DNA of 64,000 nt from Pterois miles (taxonomy: Eukaryota; Chordata; Actinopteri; Perciformes; Scorpaenidae), in contig CAMQGK010000634.1 of assembly GCA_947000775.1 (NCBI GenBank), positions 23,410,001-23,474,000 on the forward strand. The letters run 5' to 3'. Shown here in pieces: positions 1 through 13,281 of this stretch. Numbering within the stretch: position 1 is the stretch's first letter; each line of letters opens with the position of its first letter. The translations under genes were made by a program, and so were the position numbers. The notes beneath the pieces were generated by a model. It was not told the origin of the DNA. It made no database searches and worked only from the letters and a program-made list of their open reading frames with translations.

Positions 1-221
1 CAATCCAAGTTTTGGGTCACAAAAATGGATATTTTTGAAAACGCCTTCCAAGGTGGAGATTTGTGAAACTGGTTACTTTGTGTTGGTGTGGACATTTAAA
101 ACTGAGTATTTGGGAAACGATGATGTCCTGTCGCGCATGCTTATTGTTATGGATGTACCGATCTGACTTTTTCAGTCCCAATATGATATAAATACCGGGG
201 CTTTGAATACTGGTGGATACC

Positions 222-580
222 GTCTATCCATCATCTGCAACTGCTTATCCCGTTCGGGTTGTGGGGGGGCTGGAGCCAGTGCTAGCTGACACTGGGCGAA
301 GGCGGGGTGCACCCAGGACAGGTCGCCATCTTATTGCAGGGCTGATTTAGAGACAGACAACCATTCATGCTCACATTCACACCTACAGGCAATTTAGAGT
401 CATCAGTTAACCTGCATGTCTTTGGACTGTGGGGGGAAGCTGGAGAACCTGGAGAAAACCCACGCTAACACTGGGAGAACATGCAAACTCCACACAGAGG
501 GGCCCCAAGCCAGATTCAAACCTGCGACCTGCTTGCAAGTTGACATTACTAACCACTGCACCATCGTGCAGCACCGATCC
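222..580 (-). mobile_element. tRNA-headed SINE-like retroposon, copy a
   Basis: A near full-length copy in reverse orientation: tail side CATCTGCAACTGCTTATCCC, body with TTTGGACTGTGG and GAGAACATGCAAACTCC, and head side AACCACTGCACCATCGTGCA. It sits inside the hAT element, and a short duplication GATACC flanks it (216-221 and 581-586). It carries a T-box half-site TTCACACCT at 376-384. Confidence 0.75.
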
Positions 581-920
581 GATACCAGTGTTAATAATAA
601 TTCATTAATAAGCGTCACGGCGTGGAAGTGACTGGCATCATCCTTTTATGTGTAAGTCAACATCAGTCTTGACTTAAACACTGCTTTCCTAACTTTGTAA
701 AAAATAAATGTAACAAATAAATACATAGATATGCATTTTTATTTTCATACTCATTATTATTTATTATTTAAATAATGAATCATACAACAGTAACTTGGTA
801 AGAAAATCTTCAGAGTTAACATTTTGCTTTTTGCAGCAACAAATTTGTCAAAACTTAATCAGAAAATTCTATAATATAATTTATGTATATAATAATATGT
901 AGTATATAAACATAGAACTG

Positions 921-1181
921 GAGGCTGTATGTGGAGTTTGCATGTTCTCCCCATGTCATTATGGGTTTTCTCTGGTTTCCTCCTACAGTCTAAAGACATG
1001 CAGGTTAATTGATGACTGTTAGACTATTAGATGACTCTAAACTGCCAGTAGGTGTGAATGTGAGACTGAATGGTTGTCTGTCCCCATGTGTCAGCCCTGC
1101 GATGGACTGTCCAGGGTGTACCCCGCCTTCACCCAATGTCAGCTGCGACCCCAAACAGGATAAGCGGTTGCAGATGGATGG
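921..1181 (+). mobile_element. SINE-like retroposon, copy b, 5'-truncated
   Basis: It lacks the tRNA-like head and begins near the GGAGTTTGCATGTTCTCCCC block, ending in GATAAGCGGTTGCAGATGGA. Target duplications of 15 bp, ATAAACATAGAACTG (906-920) and ATAAACATGGAACTG (1182-1196), differ at one base. 5' truncation plus target duplications indicates LINE-machinery retroposition into the older hAT element. Confidence 0.82.
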
Positions 1182-1287
1182 ATAAACATGGAACTGAATT
1201 GAATAGATCGGCACCAATATCTGATCCAGCTATTTGAGTCCATATCTGCCTTATATCCAATCCGGTGTTGACATCAGTGCATCACTA

Positions 1288-2597
1288 CTCATTGTTGCTT
1301 TGTGTAATGAGCATGTGCCAGAAACAAGAACAAAGATGGCGGACTGCCTGCTTTTTAATGTTTGCTCACACTACTCGGAACGCATTAAACATGTTGAGGC
1401 CAAATGGTGATTGAATGGGCTTTTGGGCGATTGAAGGCGAGGTTTGGAGCACTCAGAAGACTATGGACATAAACCTGAATGACCTCCCTTTCATCGGTTA
1501 AAGAGACAGTTGAGGAGAGCAGAGGGATGACAGTCTGATACTGCTCGACGAGGAATACCAGCCCCCCATGATAACAATAACTGTTATCAAATTGACTGTA
1601 ATGGAGCTAAAGGAAAGGGAGTGAAAGGGTGGTAACAAAAATCCTTGACCCTGAACTTGTGATCCCACTTGTGGTGACATGTAAATATTACGGTGAGCAT
1701 TTGGAGTCATTTTTTGCAAAATGAAGGTGATGTGGACAGATTTATTTTTTTAAATGGGAGAGAAAATATCTATTTTTAAAGATATTTGTATATGTGAAGA
1801 CAGGGCCTGAGAGTTGGAGAGAAAGAGAGATGAAAAGTCTGATACGATACCAACCAACCAGCACTCCTGCAATACTACCTGGACACCAGCCACATTTGTG
1901 ACCCTGAGACAAACAACAATTATCCATCGGCCAGAGCTCAAGTTGCCAGATATAGCTGGTATAAGCGTGGGTTTTGTTATACAAGTCTCTTTACTGGCCT
2001 GGAAACGCAATACCTGGCAACCTCACTTAGACAAGATGAACATAGCAATTGAGCTCAGCTGTTGTTTGTCATATAACACCTCTTAAAACCACAAATTGGT
2101 GTTTTTTACGTTTCTGTTTGTGTACCGGTGAAACAAATGAAACATGATGTGTTATTTAGTGAGCTCCAGGGGTGTTGATGGGCATTTCACTTTGGAGGGA
2201 GACATTCTAGCTTTTTCCCCGTTTTCAGTTTTCACGCTAATCTAGGCTATCCACATCCTGTCAGCATATTTCTCAAAATGTTGGAGCTCAATCTATAATC
2301 AAGTTAAACTTCTTTTCAGATATGCATCAAAGAGGAAGTGATGAATGCTGAGAGAGGTCTGGTTGGGAGGCAGAGGTTGCAGGATGTGATGATAGTGGTT
2401 CTTATTATGGTAATGTATGTTTTGAGAAAAATACTCTTGGGCAGCCTTAAACATTTTTTATCCTTATGTCCAGCCTTGTATTGTCTTTTGGATCTGAGCT
2501 GACTGATGTGACTGCTTCTCCCTCTGTCTCTGTGGGCCTGTGTGTGTGTTTTAATGCTTAAAGACAGGCACTTATAGGTCTGTGAGGGCCTGTGGTT

Positions 2598-2599
<2 letters not shown>
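1288..2599. other. Intergenic, no gene seen
   Basis: Mostly unique-looking AT-moderate sequence. Short open frames on both strands (1498-2086) overlap each other and show no recognisable domain. I see no repeat family with confidence here. Confidence 0.5.

Positions 2600-2694
<95 letters not shown>
2600..2694. repeat. (TG)n microsatellite, 95 bp
   Basis: An uninterrupted TG dinucleotide run of about 47 units. It generates Val-Cys repeat open frames that are not genes. Confidence 0.98.
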
Positions 2695-2695
<1 letters not shown>

Positions 2696-3109
2696 AGAGA
2701 GGGAACAAGAGAAAGTGTGTGTCATATTTGCGTGTGCCACTTCTGATCAGCTTCATAATGGAAAAAGCAGGATGGACTCAGGAGGACGGAAAGAAACGAA
2801 TATTCACCTTCAGTTTTATGTGCCTTCAATGTGCCATGATGACTCCGGTCAAGATACCTGTACGTTTTACTTGGACACAGACACACACACTTGGCAGATG
2901 TACTTGTCACCATTTTAATAGCCATGCAAGAGCACTTAACCCTTAAAGGTTCATGACATACCTTAACAGGCTCTAATGGAAAGAATGTGAAAGAGTTCTC
3001 CATATATTTTGACATACTGATACCTCTCAGCAGATATAGCAGTAGATTCTCTCCGTTTTTTCCCTGGTTTCTTCTGTACTTTTCAAAATGTATGCAGTGC
3101 TGACCATCT

Positions 3110-3735
3110 AACTATAAAGCAAGGAATCTCTTCCTGTCTGTCTTTCTCTATGTCCTGAGCAAATCTCGAGAGGCGTTCGTCCGATCTTCACACTTGGCGG
3201 GTGTATTGCTGGGGACCTGAGGGTGGTGAATTTGGTGCTATAAGAATGAACTTTACATTTTATAATGTATGAACTGCATATCTCGGAAACATCCCATACA
3301 GTAGATTGATTTTCCGCCATTTTCAATTGTGTCCAACTTTTTTTTTTTTTTGCTGCTCTTCCTACAAATTTTTAACAATTTTCACCAAATTTGGTACAGA
3401 ACATCTTTGCAAGAAAAAGGACTTTTTTTTTTTAGCTTTGGAAAAAATGTCCTATCTTCCTGAACGCTTTGTGATAATGCAGCCACATTTGGTAGACATA
3501 TGTAGATAGGATGTCTTAGTGACCATGGCAACTTTGGTGCCATTTGGTCATTAGGTGCTGTAGGAGCATCATCAAAATATAAAGGAAGGAATCTCTGTCT
3601 GTCCATGTATGTACAGTATGTGTGACTGTCCTGTGCATATCTTGGGAACCGTTCATCCAACCAACTTCATCTGGAGGGTAGCCATACCACGTTCTCAATG
3701 ATGCAAGTAGCACGTCTGGGGGCCAAGGTATCGGC
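3110..3735. repeat. Dispersed repeat, two related units
   Basis: Units at about 3113-3260 and 3578-3735 share TATAAAG, GGAATCTC, CTGTCTGTC, GTCCTG, the GAGAGGCGTTCGTCCGATC-type segment (second unit: GGGAACCGTTCATCCAACC) and the following TTCACAC/TTCATCTGG. Between them lie T-rich runs (3340-3352, 3422-3433). The units are diverged, so this looks like an old dispersed repeat; the family is not identified. Confidence 0.55.
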
Positions 3736-4640
3736 CCGTTCCGGATACGCGTACACTTCTAATAGGCACTGCCCTAATTTATTTTTAATTAATGGCATAA
3801 TCTGTGAAATTACAATTAAACATTTAGTACAAAATTTGCATCAACAATGAGCAGGATTGTGGGTGTACAGTCTTGGTTGAGGTGCAGTCTGCCTGTTATG
3901 GTGGTCTTTGCTACCATCAGCTTGATAGGACAGACTCAGATCCAGTTGTTCACTACCTAAGCCATGACGTGACTTTTGTAAGGAATTCAATGATAATGCT
4001 CTGTTATCTAGCTACTAAACAGCCCTGCCTTGAAAATATGCCTCTGCTGTGTTTGAGCTGACTGACTCCCATCCTGACCTCGGCAACACTGGGGTTTAAA
4101 AACACTTCTACTCCCATAGGTGCCATTGAGCATATTTTAGCAATAGAGGGCTGCTTAGATTTTTCATAGCTGTAGGATTCTTCTGTAATTCTTCCTTCCC
4201 CCTGTAACCTCAGGCCTGGTTTCAACAAAGCTGCAGTACCCCGGTGAATGTGGATCCATGAGGATACCGTTAACAGGAGATGATGATAATTACAATGATG
4301 ATAGTGATAGCTAGTGGTGAGTTGGGATTGTCCAGATGTAGATTGGGCGAAGGGTAGGCTATGACATCAGCGTGTAGCCTTATGAGAAATCTGATGATAA
4401 AACCAGTCTTGCATTCACCCACACACATTTGCAGACACATATTTTCTTGGACACAGACAAATGGAGAGGGGACAAAACCCCACATACCTCCCACCATCGT
4501 CTATGGCTCTTGGCCTTTTTGAGCTTATTGGTTCTCAGAAAAAAGAATCACCGGATATTTATCTCCCTGCCACCCATACCTGTTTTTGGCTTGACAGTTT
4601 GTGTTACATGAAAACATTTTCAGCAACAGGTACGATTGGC
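3736..4640. other. Intergenic, no gene seen
   Basis: Unique-looking sequence with only short, overlapping open frames. Nothing conserved is recognisable. Confidence 0.45.
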
Positions 4641-5460
4641 GTGGACCATAGATTATATAAAATATGGCTATAGTCTGTCTGAAGAGCCACTGTGACACTC
4701 AAATTTGGTGGCTCCTTTTGTCGCCATCTTGGCAGCGACGAGGGTCATACTACTATCAACAAACGCAACAAAACGGCCAAGCATGGATAACTACGCCGAG
4801 TTGCCATCAAAGTGTTGATCAAGTGCTTGTTGATGTAGTTATGTGGATAGTTAATAGCAATGGTAATGGCATTTTTTTGACAGAACATAACAGAATAAAA
4901 CAAAATATTTGATTGGATTTGAAGTAGATTGCTGAAAAGAGTTGAGATCATCTCAACTTGATTTGTAGCGCGTCACACCCAACTGTTGGGTGTCAGTTTG
5001 TAGCTTCAGATCACCAGCTTCCATTGAAAATGACTTGTAGCCTGTTGCTGTGTCGCTTGTAGTGTGAACGCAGCCTAACTCCAAGCTAATCCAAAGATGG
5101 GCAAAGAGATGGATCATCAGTGGAGCCCCAGTGACGCAGCAGAGCAGACAGCCAGCAGCTAGCGACCTCGTGCGGCACGCGCCTGTCACTCAAAGTGGCC
5201 ATGCCCTCAATTATGCATAACTTTATGCTTTAATATAATTTAAATGGGTTAGTTATATAAAAACAAATCCCCCGTACAGTTGTCGTGAATGGTAAAGTTG
5301 GGCATTTTAACATGGGGGACGATAAGGATTGACTTGAATTTGGAGCCTCAAGTGGCCATTCACAGAACTGCAATTTTTGGCGCTTTTACATTGGCTTCAT
5401 TTCTCAGCATGGGAGATTGCCGCTTGGTGTGATCGTATTATTAAAGTACATGATACCAAC
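4640..5460. repeat. Probable dispersed element
   Basis: The block containing TTTGTCGCCATCTTGGCAGC, GGAGCCTCAAGTGGCCATTC and GCTTTTACATTGGCTTCATT resembles a repeat I recall from many percomorph genomes. The boundaries are approximate, and no second copy is present in this window to confirm it. Confidence 0.4.
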
Positions 5461-8400
5461 AAAAGTCCCATTAATGGTGTGTTTGTGTCTGCTTTGGCAC
5501 GGAAATGAAGTGTAAGGAAGAAGACTGACAAAGATTGGTAGTTTATGTAATAGTATAGAACAGTTTATAATGATTAATAACACTCATCCATTTTCGCTTT
5601 CTTGGTGCAGCCACTTTTTATTGAAATAGTAACAGAACCCTTTGAATTTATGATTTATGTCAACAGAAGTAGAATATTAAAGAGTTGACCCTCTTCATCA
5701 AAAGTTCTGCACTCTAAAATGGTTGGATGCAACTTCAATCTATGACTATTTTCCTGGCCTTAACCCCACAATCTGTTTGCAATGGGGCAGTGAAAATTGG
5801 GCCACTAAAACAGTTGGAAATAGAACCATTGAACACTGTCAATGACAGTGGTTACTGAAGCTATGGCTCAGCACCCAGAATAGGTCACAGGCCCCCTTTT
5901 CCCCTTTTTTTGCTGGTTGGTCTCCAGACAACAATCGCAGCCAAGGACTCATTTACGTCCCGTGCAGAGAGAAACCTTGAAATGGAGTCTTTATATCATC
6001 TGAATGTCATTAAATACAGTCAGTATGTTCTGAAAATGTGTGAGTGGTAGGATATTTGAGCAGAAGTGAAAGTAATGTCACATTAAGAGTGTCATGGAAG
6101 CCAGATGAACACCATGCTTTCACTGTTGGTAAAAGTATCAGCCAGCGGTGACACACCACAGGTCCTCTCTGTGCTTGTGTCATTCAAGTAAACTGTGATG
6201 GTAAGGAAATTGATATAGACAGTAATATCTAAGCTAATATCTAGTCTTTTTTATCATTCTGATCATTATAACACTGGACATTTTTATGTAATAAAGGTAA
6301 TGTACTGTAGGTCCTTAATGACACAGCTTACGTACAAGTTACAGCCTTTAAAGCTACTATGAGGAACTTTAATTTTTGTGTTGATGTTGGTGGTCCCTAT
6401 GGACAAAATCAGTCGTATTTATGAGCGCCAGAATCCCTGTAGAAAACCTTTAATTTTACAAGGGCCTAACAGTCTGCCCCGTGCAGTCCTGGTTCTCCCT
6501 TCCCCTGGTGTTGGGGACTGGTGGAGCAGCGAGGTGAAGCTCTGCTCCTGGCCGGAGAACGAGCTGCTTCTGCTGGGTGCAGAGAACCTCCACCTTCCAC
6601 CAGAGCTTCGAAACCAGGTCAAATGTGGCAGCGAAGCCGGATCTTGGTCTGTTCGCTGTCTGAACCAAGGGAGTTTCTGGTGAACCTTCATGATTTTTGT
6701 CTGATTTTGTGCAGAAATCGACCCGGTGGCACTGATGACAAGCATGAATAGCTATATAGAAATAGCCGTATATACTGTATACTGTATATATTGCATGCCC
6801 AAGAGGCGAATTGGCACCTCTCCAGCTACCAGCTATCACAGTCCGTGCTCTGCAGTAGCTTTGCATTACATCAAAGTATACACAGAGTAGACAGAAGCAG
6901 CTATTAAGTCCTATACCATTGGTTTATATAGGTCATACTAGCAAGGGCAGTACAGTGGAGAATAACAATCGTATAAAAATTGACAAAAATACTCAGAAAT
7001 ACATGGCCAAGACTTTATTAAACAGGGATAATCTACTCAGTATCATTTTTTTCCAGTGAGGGTGGTTTTTCTTACTAAATATTTGTGTAACAGCGGTCTC
7101 TGCCCGCAGGAAGTTAACCAGATTTGGGCCCCAATACAAAAAGAATATGAATGAAAGAGATTTTGTCTCTAGATTATGCCATACAGAGGAAATTAGAAGG
7201 CATCAAGTATATTGTATTTGAAGATATCATAAATCATGTGGGGCTTTTTCCAGAACCCCTTCTGGTGGGTTTAAACCAGCAATCCAAGAAAGTGTGAGTC
7301 TAAGTGTTAGTTCACCACATAATACAGTTCCAGTACACAGGAAGGAACTCTACAGTCCTTTCAAATCAGAAGTAAAGATGAACCACATCATACAAACCTA
7401 CAGTGCAAGACAACATTCATATATTTGTGTGTAATGGTTATATGTATGTGACGGAGACTTCATTTGTATGTGTGTGCACACGTCCCGACACTTTATAGCA
7501 GCACGTCTCTATAGTTAATTAACCAAAGGGTCAAACTTCTCTTGCTCAATCTCATGTTTTCTTTCATCCAGATTTTCTAGTAGTAATGTTAATGTCATAA
7601 TCTTTCTATTTTTTTCCCTGCAGATGTAATTAACACACACGCACACACATGCAATCACACAGGGCCACGCCATGTAAAAGGCATGTCTCCTCCCGGTGTT
7701 GCTGAGAATAACCAGATTATTTTATCTGGAGATATCAGCTCCTTTAGACATGGTGGCGATGGAGCGAGCTCCCCATTTCTCTGTCTCCATCTGTCCGTCT
7801 CACTCTGACTCTATCTCACTCTCTCTCACTTCAGTAAAAACTATTACGAGACATCTTAAAGTTAGTAAAACCTGTGTCGTGTGTAGTTGCACAGGAGTGT
7901 GTCTATTAATGGTCAAAGGCAAGAGAATGTGATCCTATGGTATCATCATCTGAGGGCTCACATTGCTGCCCGTTGGAGTTTTTATGGGCAATCTTTTTGG
8001 ATGACGTGGAGGTCACGGGGTGAAGGGTTGTGGTTGCGATAGACGGTTGACTATTTGTACGGTGGCCCTGAAACGTCAACGCACTGCAAATTAAGAAACC
8101 ATATGCAAATAGACAAAACATAAGCAAATACAGAAACGTACTAAAAGTAGCACAGACAACAACGGAAACTGTTTCCAGGGGACGCTAAAAATGATGCACA
8201 CGACTGGGACACGCTTGTTGTTGCCACTGTTTTTTGTTTTCAGCGGAATGAAATGAGCTGAAATAGTTATGTTTTGTCAAGTTTATTTTAACATCGTGAT
8301 GACATGATGAAAATATTATAGCAGATGTTAGCATTAGCACTTTTCTTATTGTTAGCCTCCCAATTCAAATAACCTTGAGATATTTCAGTTTAGAGCAAAG

Positions 8401-8477
8401 TGGTGGACTGACTGACTGATGGACACCATAGAGCCACTAGCTCGGCTAAAAACGACATCTACCTATCTAATGACCTG
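5461..8477. other. Intergenic; possible MITE at 6352-6865
   Basis: The segment from TTTAAAGCTACTATGAGGAA (6348 onward) to the GTAGCTTTGCATTACAT region near 6853-6870 looks like a dispersed non-autonomous element; the reverse-strand frame of 136 codons inside it matches nothing known to me. 7620-7680 and 7800-7830 are CA- or CT-rich. The remainder is featureless. Confidence 0.4.
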
Positions 8478-8585
8478 ACACTGTAATCAGTCCATTAAAT
8501 AGGCGTTATTGGTTGCTATAAGTACCATAGATGTGGGTCATTAGGGGCCTACTACACCTACTACGTAGTAAAAGTGAAAGCAAAA

Positions 8586-9022
8586 CTTGAAGGATCATTG
8601 TGTAGGTTGCAGAACTACTCCTGTGTGCCAAGTGTGTAGGATCGCTACAGTGGCCGACTTGAAAATGTGAATGGCCCTCTCTAGAGCCATTTGTTGTAAG
8701 AATTGATCACTTAGAGTGTGTGTGTAGGACGTTTGAGGCGGAGCAAGAGGAGTGGTGGCGACGGGAGCAAGGAACGTTGTCGACTCCGGTCCAAGTAGGA
8801 AAAGATAACAGCATTTGGTCTGTTCGTTGTGGGCTACTGTAGAAACATGGCAGTGCAACATGGCGGACTTGAACAGGACCCGCTCCTTATGTAGACATAA
8901 GCAGCTCATTTTAAGGTCATGAAAACACAGTGGTTCTTATTTTCAGGTGATTATACACTAATGAAAACATATTTATATTATATTCCATATCTGCCAATGG
9001 TATTTACACACTGGTCCCTTTA
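8586..9022 (+). mobile_element. MITE family B, copy 1
   Basis: The terminal inverted repeats are TTGAAGGATCATTGTGTAGG on the left and TACACACTGGTCCCTTTAA on the right. The internal TTCAGGTGATTATACACTAA and GGGCTACTGTAGAAACATGG blocks recur at 42348-42765, where the order is more degenerate, and in part at 31770-32040. Confidence 0.65.
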
Positions 9023-9059
9023 ATAGCAACATGTTCTAACATGTTGTAAAACTGAATGA

Positions 9060-9150
9060 AAAAGGCTTCTTTAGGTTTAGGCAACAAAAACAGTTATGTT
9101 TCGGGAAAAACGTTAAAATAACTAAGTTTCAAAAGTAAAAGCAATACTTA
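9060..9150. repeat. GTTTAGGCAACAAAA-type dispersed repeat fragment
   Basis: TTTAGGTTTAGGCAACAAAA at about 9070-9089 and the AACGTTAAAATAACTAAG context recur as GTTAGGTTTAGGCAACACAA near 35925, in complement near 46830, and as TTAGGTTTAGGCAGCAAAA near 51350. Confidence 0.5.
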
Positions 9151-9320
9151 GTTTATGAACACAAAGACAACAACATGTTGTTGGTAATTACTACAGCTAA
9201 AAGCTAAAAGTCGCTGTTAGATGATACAACCTACTAGTGAATGTAGTAGGCCCCTATTGACCCACATGTATGATGCTTATAGCAATAAAGCCTATTTAAT
9301 AGCCTGACAGCAGTCTAATT

Positions 9321-11193
9321 GCTTGCTAATGCTTAGATGTCACAGGATAATATGTTATTATTATATAATATTTAAAAAATATTGAATTAAATGAAAGTAG
9401 AAAAAAGATATTTTGTATATACAAAATAGAACACCATGTCTGTCCACAGCCTCAGTAAATGCAGCTTTTGTGCACTGAATCTTTCATAATATAATATAAA
9501 AATAATAAACAGTATGTAGTATATGTTAAAGATTACAAGACCTAGGTTGATTGTGTCATAACTGGTGATACAGAGGACATAAAAATGGACTATTAGCTCT
9601 GTTCTGTTTGGCACCTGTAGCAGAAAAGTCAACATCCAGAGCTCCTGCACAGCGCTCATTACAACTCAATCGTTTCTTGGATAACATTAAGCATTTCCCC
9701 GATGCTCTCTTGTCTTATTTCTAATGTTGACACCTCCCTTTTTTACTCCAGCTATCATCTATTTGTGTTTTCTTGTTTTTTTTTTTTTCATTTATCCTCT
9801 GCCCTTTTCCCCCTCTAACTGTTTTCTGTGTATATAATCTTTTTTCCTCTCTGAGCAGACATGCCTTTTTTTTCTCAGTAGGAGATAAGAGTGAGCACAG
9901 GAGATGAGAGGAGGTAGTATCACATTAATGAAGAGACTTATTATCAAATTTATGAGGGCTGGAGCCACCAAGCCCCATCATTCTGCTGCTGCCAGACAAG
10001 TAGTGAAAGAAAGCCCGGCGGGAGAGACTGAGAGAGGCAGGGGAAGGATGAAGGGAGGATGAGAAGGAGATGAAGGCAAAGAGGGACCTCTGTGATAAAG
10101 AAGTTATTAATGGTTTCATCTCTCTCTTGCTCTGTTTTTCTCTCCCTCGCACCCACAAACACACAGTCAACTGCCTTTTCCTCAGTGTGTTTGCTTAAGA
10201 CACTGATACTCCCCACTTCAAAGAGCAGAAATGAACTTTTGCCATGTAAATACGGCCGCTTGTATTCACACACACACTTGCACACACACACACTCACTCT
10301 TCCTCTGTGGTTTTCTCTCTGCAGTCTTTCATCCTGGCTCTTTGTCTCCTTGACAGCCTCAGAGGAGCAGAGGAACCGATTCTAAAATAACCATCCTCAT
10401 AGTTATCATATTCACTCACACACATAAACACACCCACGCGCAAATGCAAATACAAAGACACATAAGCACCCACTGACTTCACACAGGAACACTTTTGTTG
10501 TACCCGTAGCCGAGGCCAAGAAAACAGCTTTAAGAAATCACTCCAATCTCTTTGGCTTCTGAGGAAGGGCGTTCGTCGACGGGAGCGTCCAGTCCACAAC
10601 CGCCGCTGCTGGCCGGGAGGAAGGAAGAAGCTTCTGCATATGGATGTTAGTGAAAGTGCTCCACGAGATATGTTTAGTGGGCTCATACATATAACATCAC
10701 AGCTAAAGGCTGGAATGAATGTCAAAACTTTAGGTCCTGGAAGGGCTTTGCGCCTGGTTGGTTTGTCAGTTCGATGCCAGCAAAACCACAGCGGCCGCTG
10801 CAGAATTTTTCAATATTTTGCCAAGCAAATACACGGTGCCAAAGACATTGCAAGCCTTTGGGTAACATTAAAAGACAATCAATCATAAAACATTGCAAAA
10901 ACATTGTTGAAATATGTTATCTGCTTGAGCAGAACAGCAAGGATTTGGGTCATTCTTGCCCGTGAGAGCAGTAGTTCCCAACCTATTTTCCTTGAAGCCC
11001 CCCCTACTTGTATCTGAGAAAAGCTGATCCCCCCTCCATATTTTGTCCACATAATATATGCTTTGTTTTTGTTTACTATAATAGTGTTAGAACTGATTTG
11101 TGGTTAAATTAATGTAATGAATTATTTGTTTGAGTGCTGCTAGACTGCCCCATCAATACAGGTGCAGGCCTCCCTTTGTGTGCGTCAAGCATA
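9321..11193. other. Intergenic, no gene seen
   Basis: AT-rich to about 9700, then pyrimidine-rich (9720-9860) and CA-rich (10140-10460) stretches. Open frames at 9950-10725 on both strands arise from low-complexity or overlapping sequence. Nothing recognisable. Confidence 0.45.
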
Positions 11194-11345
11194 AGAAAGA
11201 AAGAAAGAAAGAAAGAAAGATATTCCTTTATTAGTCCCACAGTGGGGAAATTTAATTTAATAAGAGCAGAATGAAAATTATACAAACAGAAGGAGATTAT
11301 GGATCCAGGCCTGATGGATAAAAGTATTCTCGGTACAGATCCATA
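11194..11345 (-). mobile_element. LINE 3' end with (GAAA)n tail
   Basis: An (AAGA)n tract at 11194-11220 is followed by TATTCCTTTATTAGTCCCAC and AGTGGGGAAATTT, the reverse complement of a teleost non-LTR retrotransposon 3' terminus. Related tails occur at 32440-32475 and 51836-51893, and in the opposite orientation near 52525-52556. Confidence 0.65.
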
Positions 11346-12605
<1,260 letters not shown>

Positions 12606-12892
12606 TGAGCTGAGCCCCACCCTCGGTGAAACCCCAACACAGAGCAGCAGAAGACAGAAGCATTGTGTCCGTAAATGACACCAACACATAGCAGCGTAGT
12701 TTTATTCCTGTTCATTTGGTTTAGGCACTGGCGGAAAAAAGCTTATAATGGTAGAGAAACCCTTGATTTTTATCAATTGCATCCACACTTTGGCAAATTC
12801 CACAATATTCTGCATTTTACACTTTTTTATTATCAAATTCACCTATTCCATCCATGTTTTTTGCATCATGGAAATCATAGAGCCCTATCAGT

Positions 12893-13247
12893 GGGCAGCT
12901 GCCATGTCTGAAAAGTGAAGCCGATGCTAAAGTGCCTTAAATGTGTGTTCAATCTAACAGCCAGCAGGGGGCGACTCCTCTGGTTGCAAAAAGAAATCTG
13001 ATTGAATAGAAGTCTATGAGCCTACTCCTCACTTGATTTATTGTCTCAATAAACATTGTAAACAATCCCTAGTTTGCCAAGTCTGCTTCAATACATCATG
13101 ATCATTTAGTAAATTATGGTCCCATTTACTGAGATAGTGACAGCCAAAATGCTGAACTTGAGGCTTCAAAACAGCAGACCACAAACCAGTGGGTGATGTT
13201 ATAGTGACTACGTCCACTTCCTCCACTTCCTATTAACAGTCTATGGG
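12893..13247 (+). mobile_element. Dispersed element family C, copy 1 (CTCF-like core)
   Basis: Shared with 16900-17455: AAAGTGAAGCC / GAAGTGAAGCC, CAGCCAGCAGGGGGCGACTC, AGAAGTCTATGAG, CATGATCATTTAGTAAATT-type segments, GTAAATTATGGTCCCATTTA and a final CAGTCTATGG. The 13-mer CCAGCAGGGGGCG at 12961-12973 matches the CTCF core consensus. It is non-coding, and the ends are only approximately defined. Confidence 0.7.
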
Positions 13248-13281
13248 CCATATTCCTTTTACTGTTGTATGTTTACTGCTA

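Larger units (their letters stand above)
148..1287 (+). mobile_element. hAT-like non-autonomous element with two nested SINEs
   Basis: The left end reads TATGGATGTACCGATCTGAC and the right end is its imperfect inverted complement, CATCAGTGCATCACTA. The flanking 8-mers CTTATTGT (140-147) and CTCATTGT (1288-1295) match at 7 of 8 positions, which is the hAT target-duplication length. The interior shares long segments with the cleaner copy at 59768-60181 (for example the stretches around GGAAGTGACTGG, TTTATGTGTAAG and ACTGAATTGAATAGATC). Two SINE-like insertions (222-580 and 921-1181) interrupt it. No transposase is encoded. Confidence 0.75.
8478..9320. mobile_element. Element with long (~90 bp) inverted arms and an internal MITE
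   Basis: The left arm 8478-8577 and right arm 9230-9320 are inverted copies, sharing ATTAAATAGG, GCTATAAG, ATGTGGGTCA and AGGGGCCTACTACA in opposite orientation. Between them, 8586-9022 is a separate MITE (listed next). The arms either belong to one element split by the insertion or are two inverted copies of one family. Confidence 0.6.

Noticed and set aside
2592..2946. Overlapping Val-Cys repeat open frames of 108-115 codons
   Set aside because: They are translations of a (TG)n microsatellite and appear in more than one frame. The same applies near 12455-12715, 15252-15529, 17964-18277, 31473-31751 and 43893-44265.
6456..6866. 136-codon minus-strand frame
   Set aside because: It lies inside a probable MITE, overlaps two other frames, and has no recognisable domain.
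10294..10725. 143-codon minus-strand frame
   Set aside because: No domain, runs into CA-rich DNA, and overlaps plus-strand frames.
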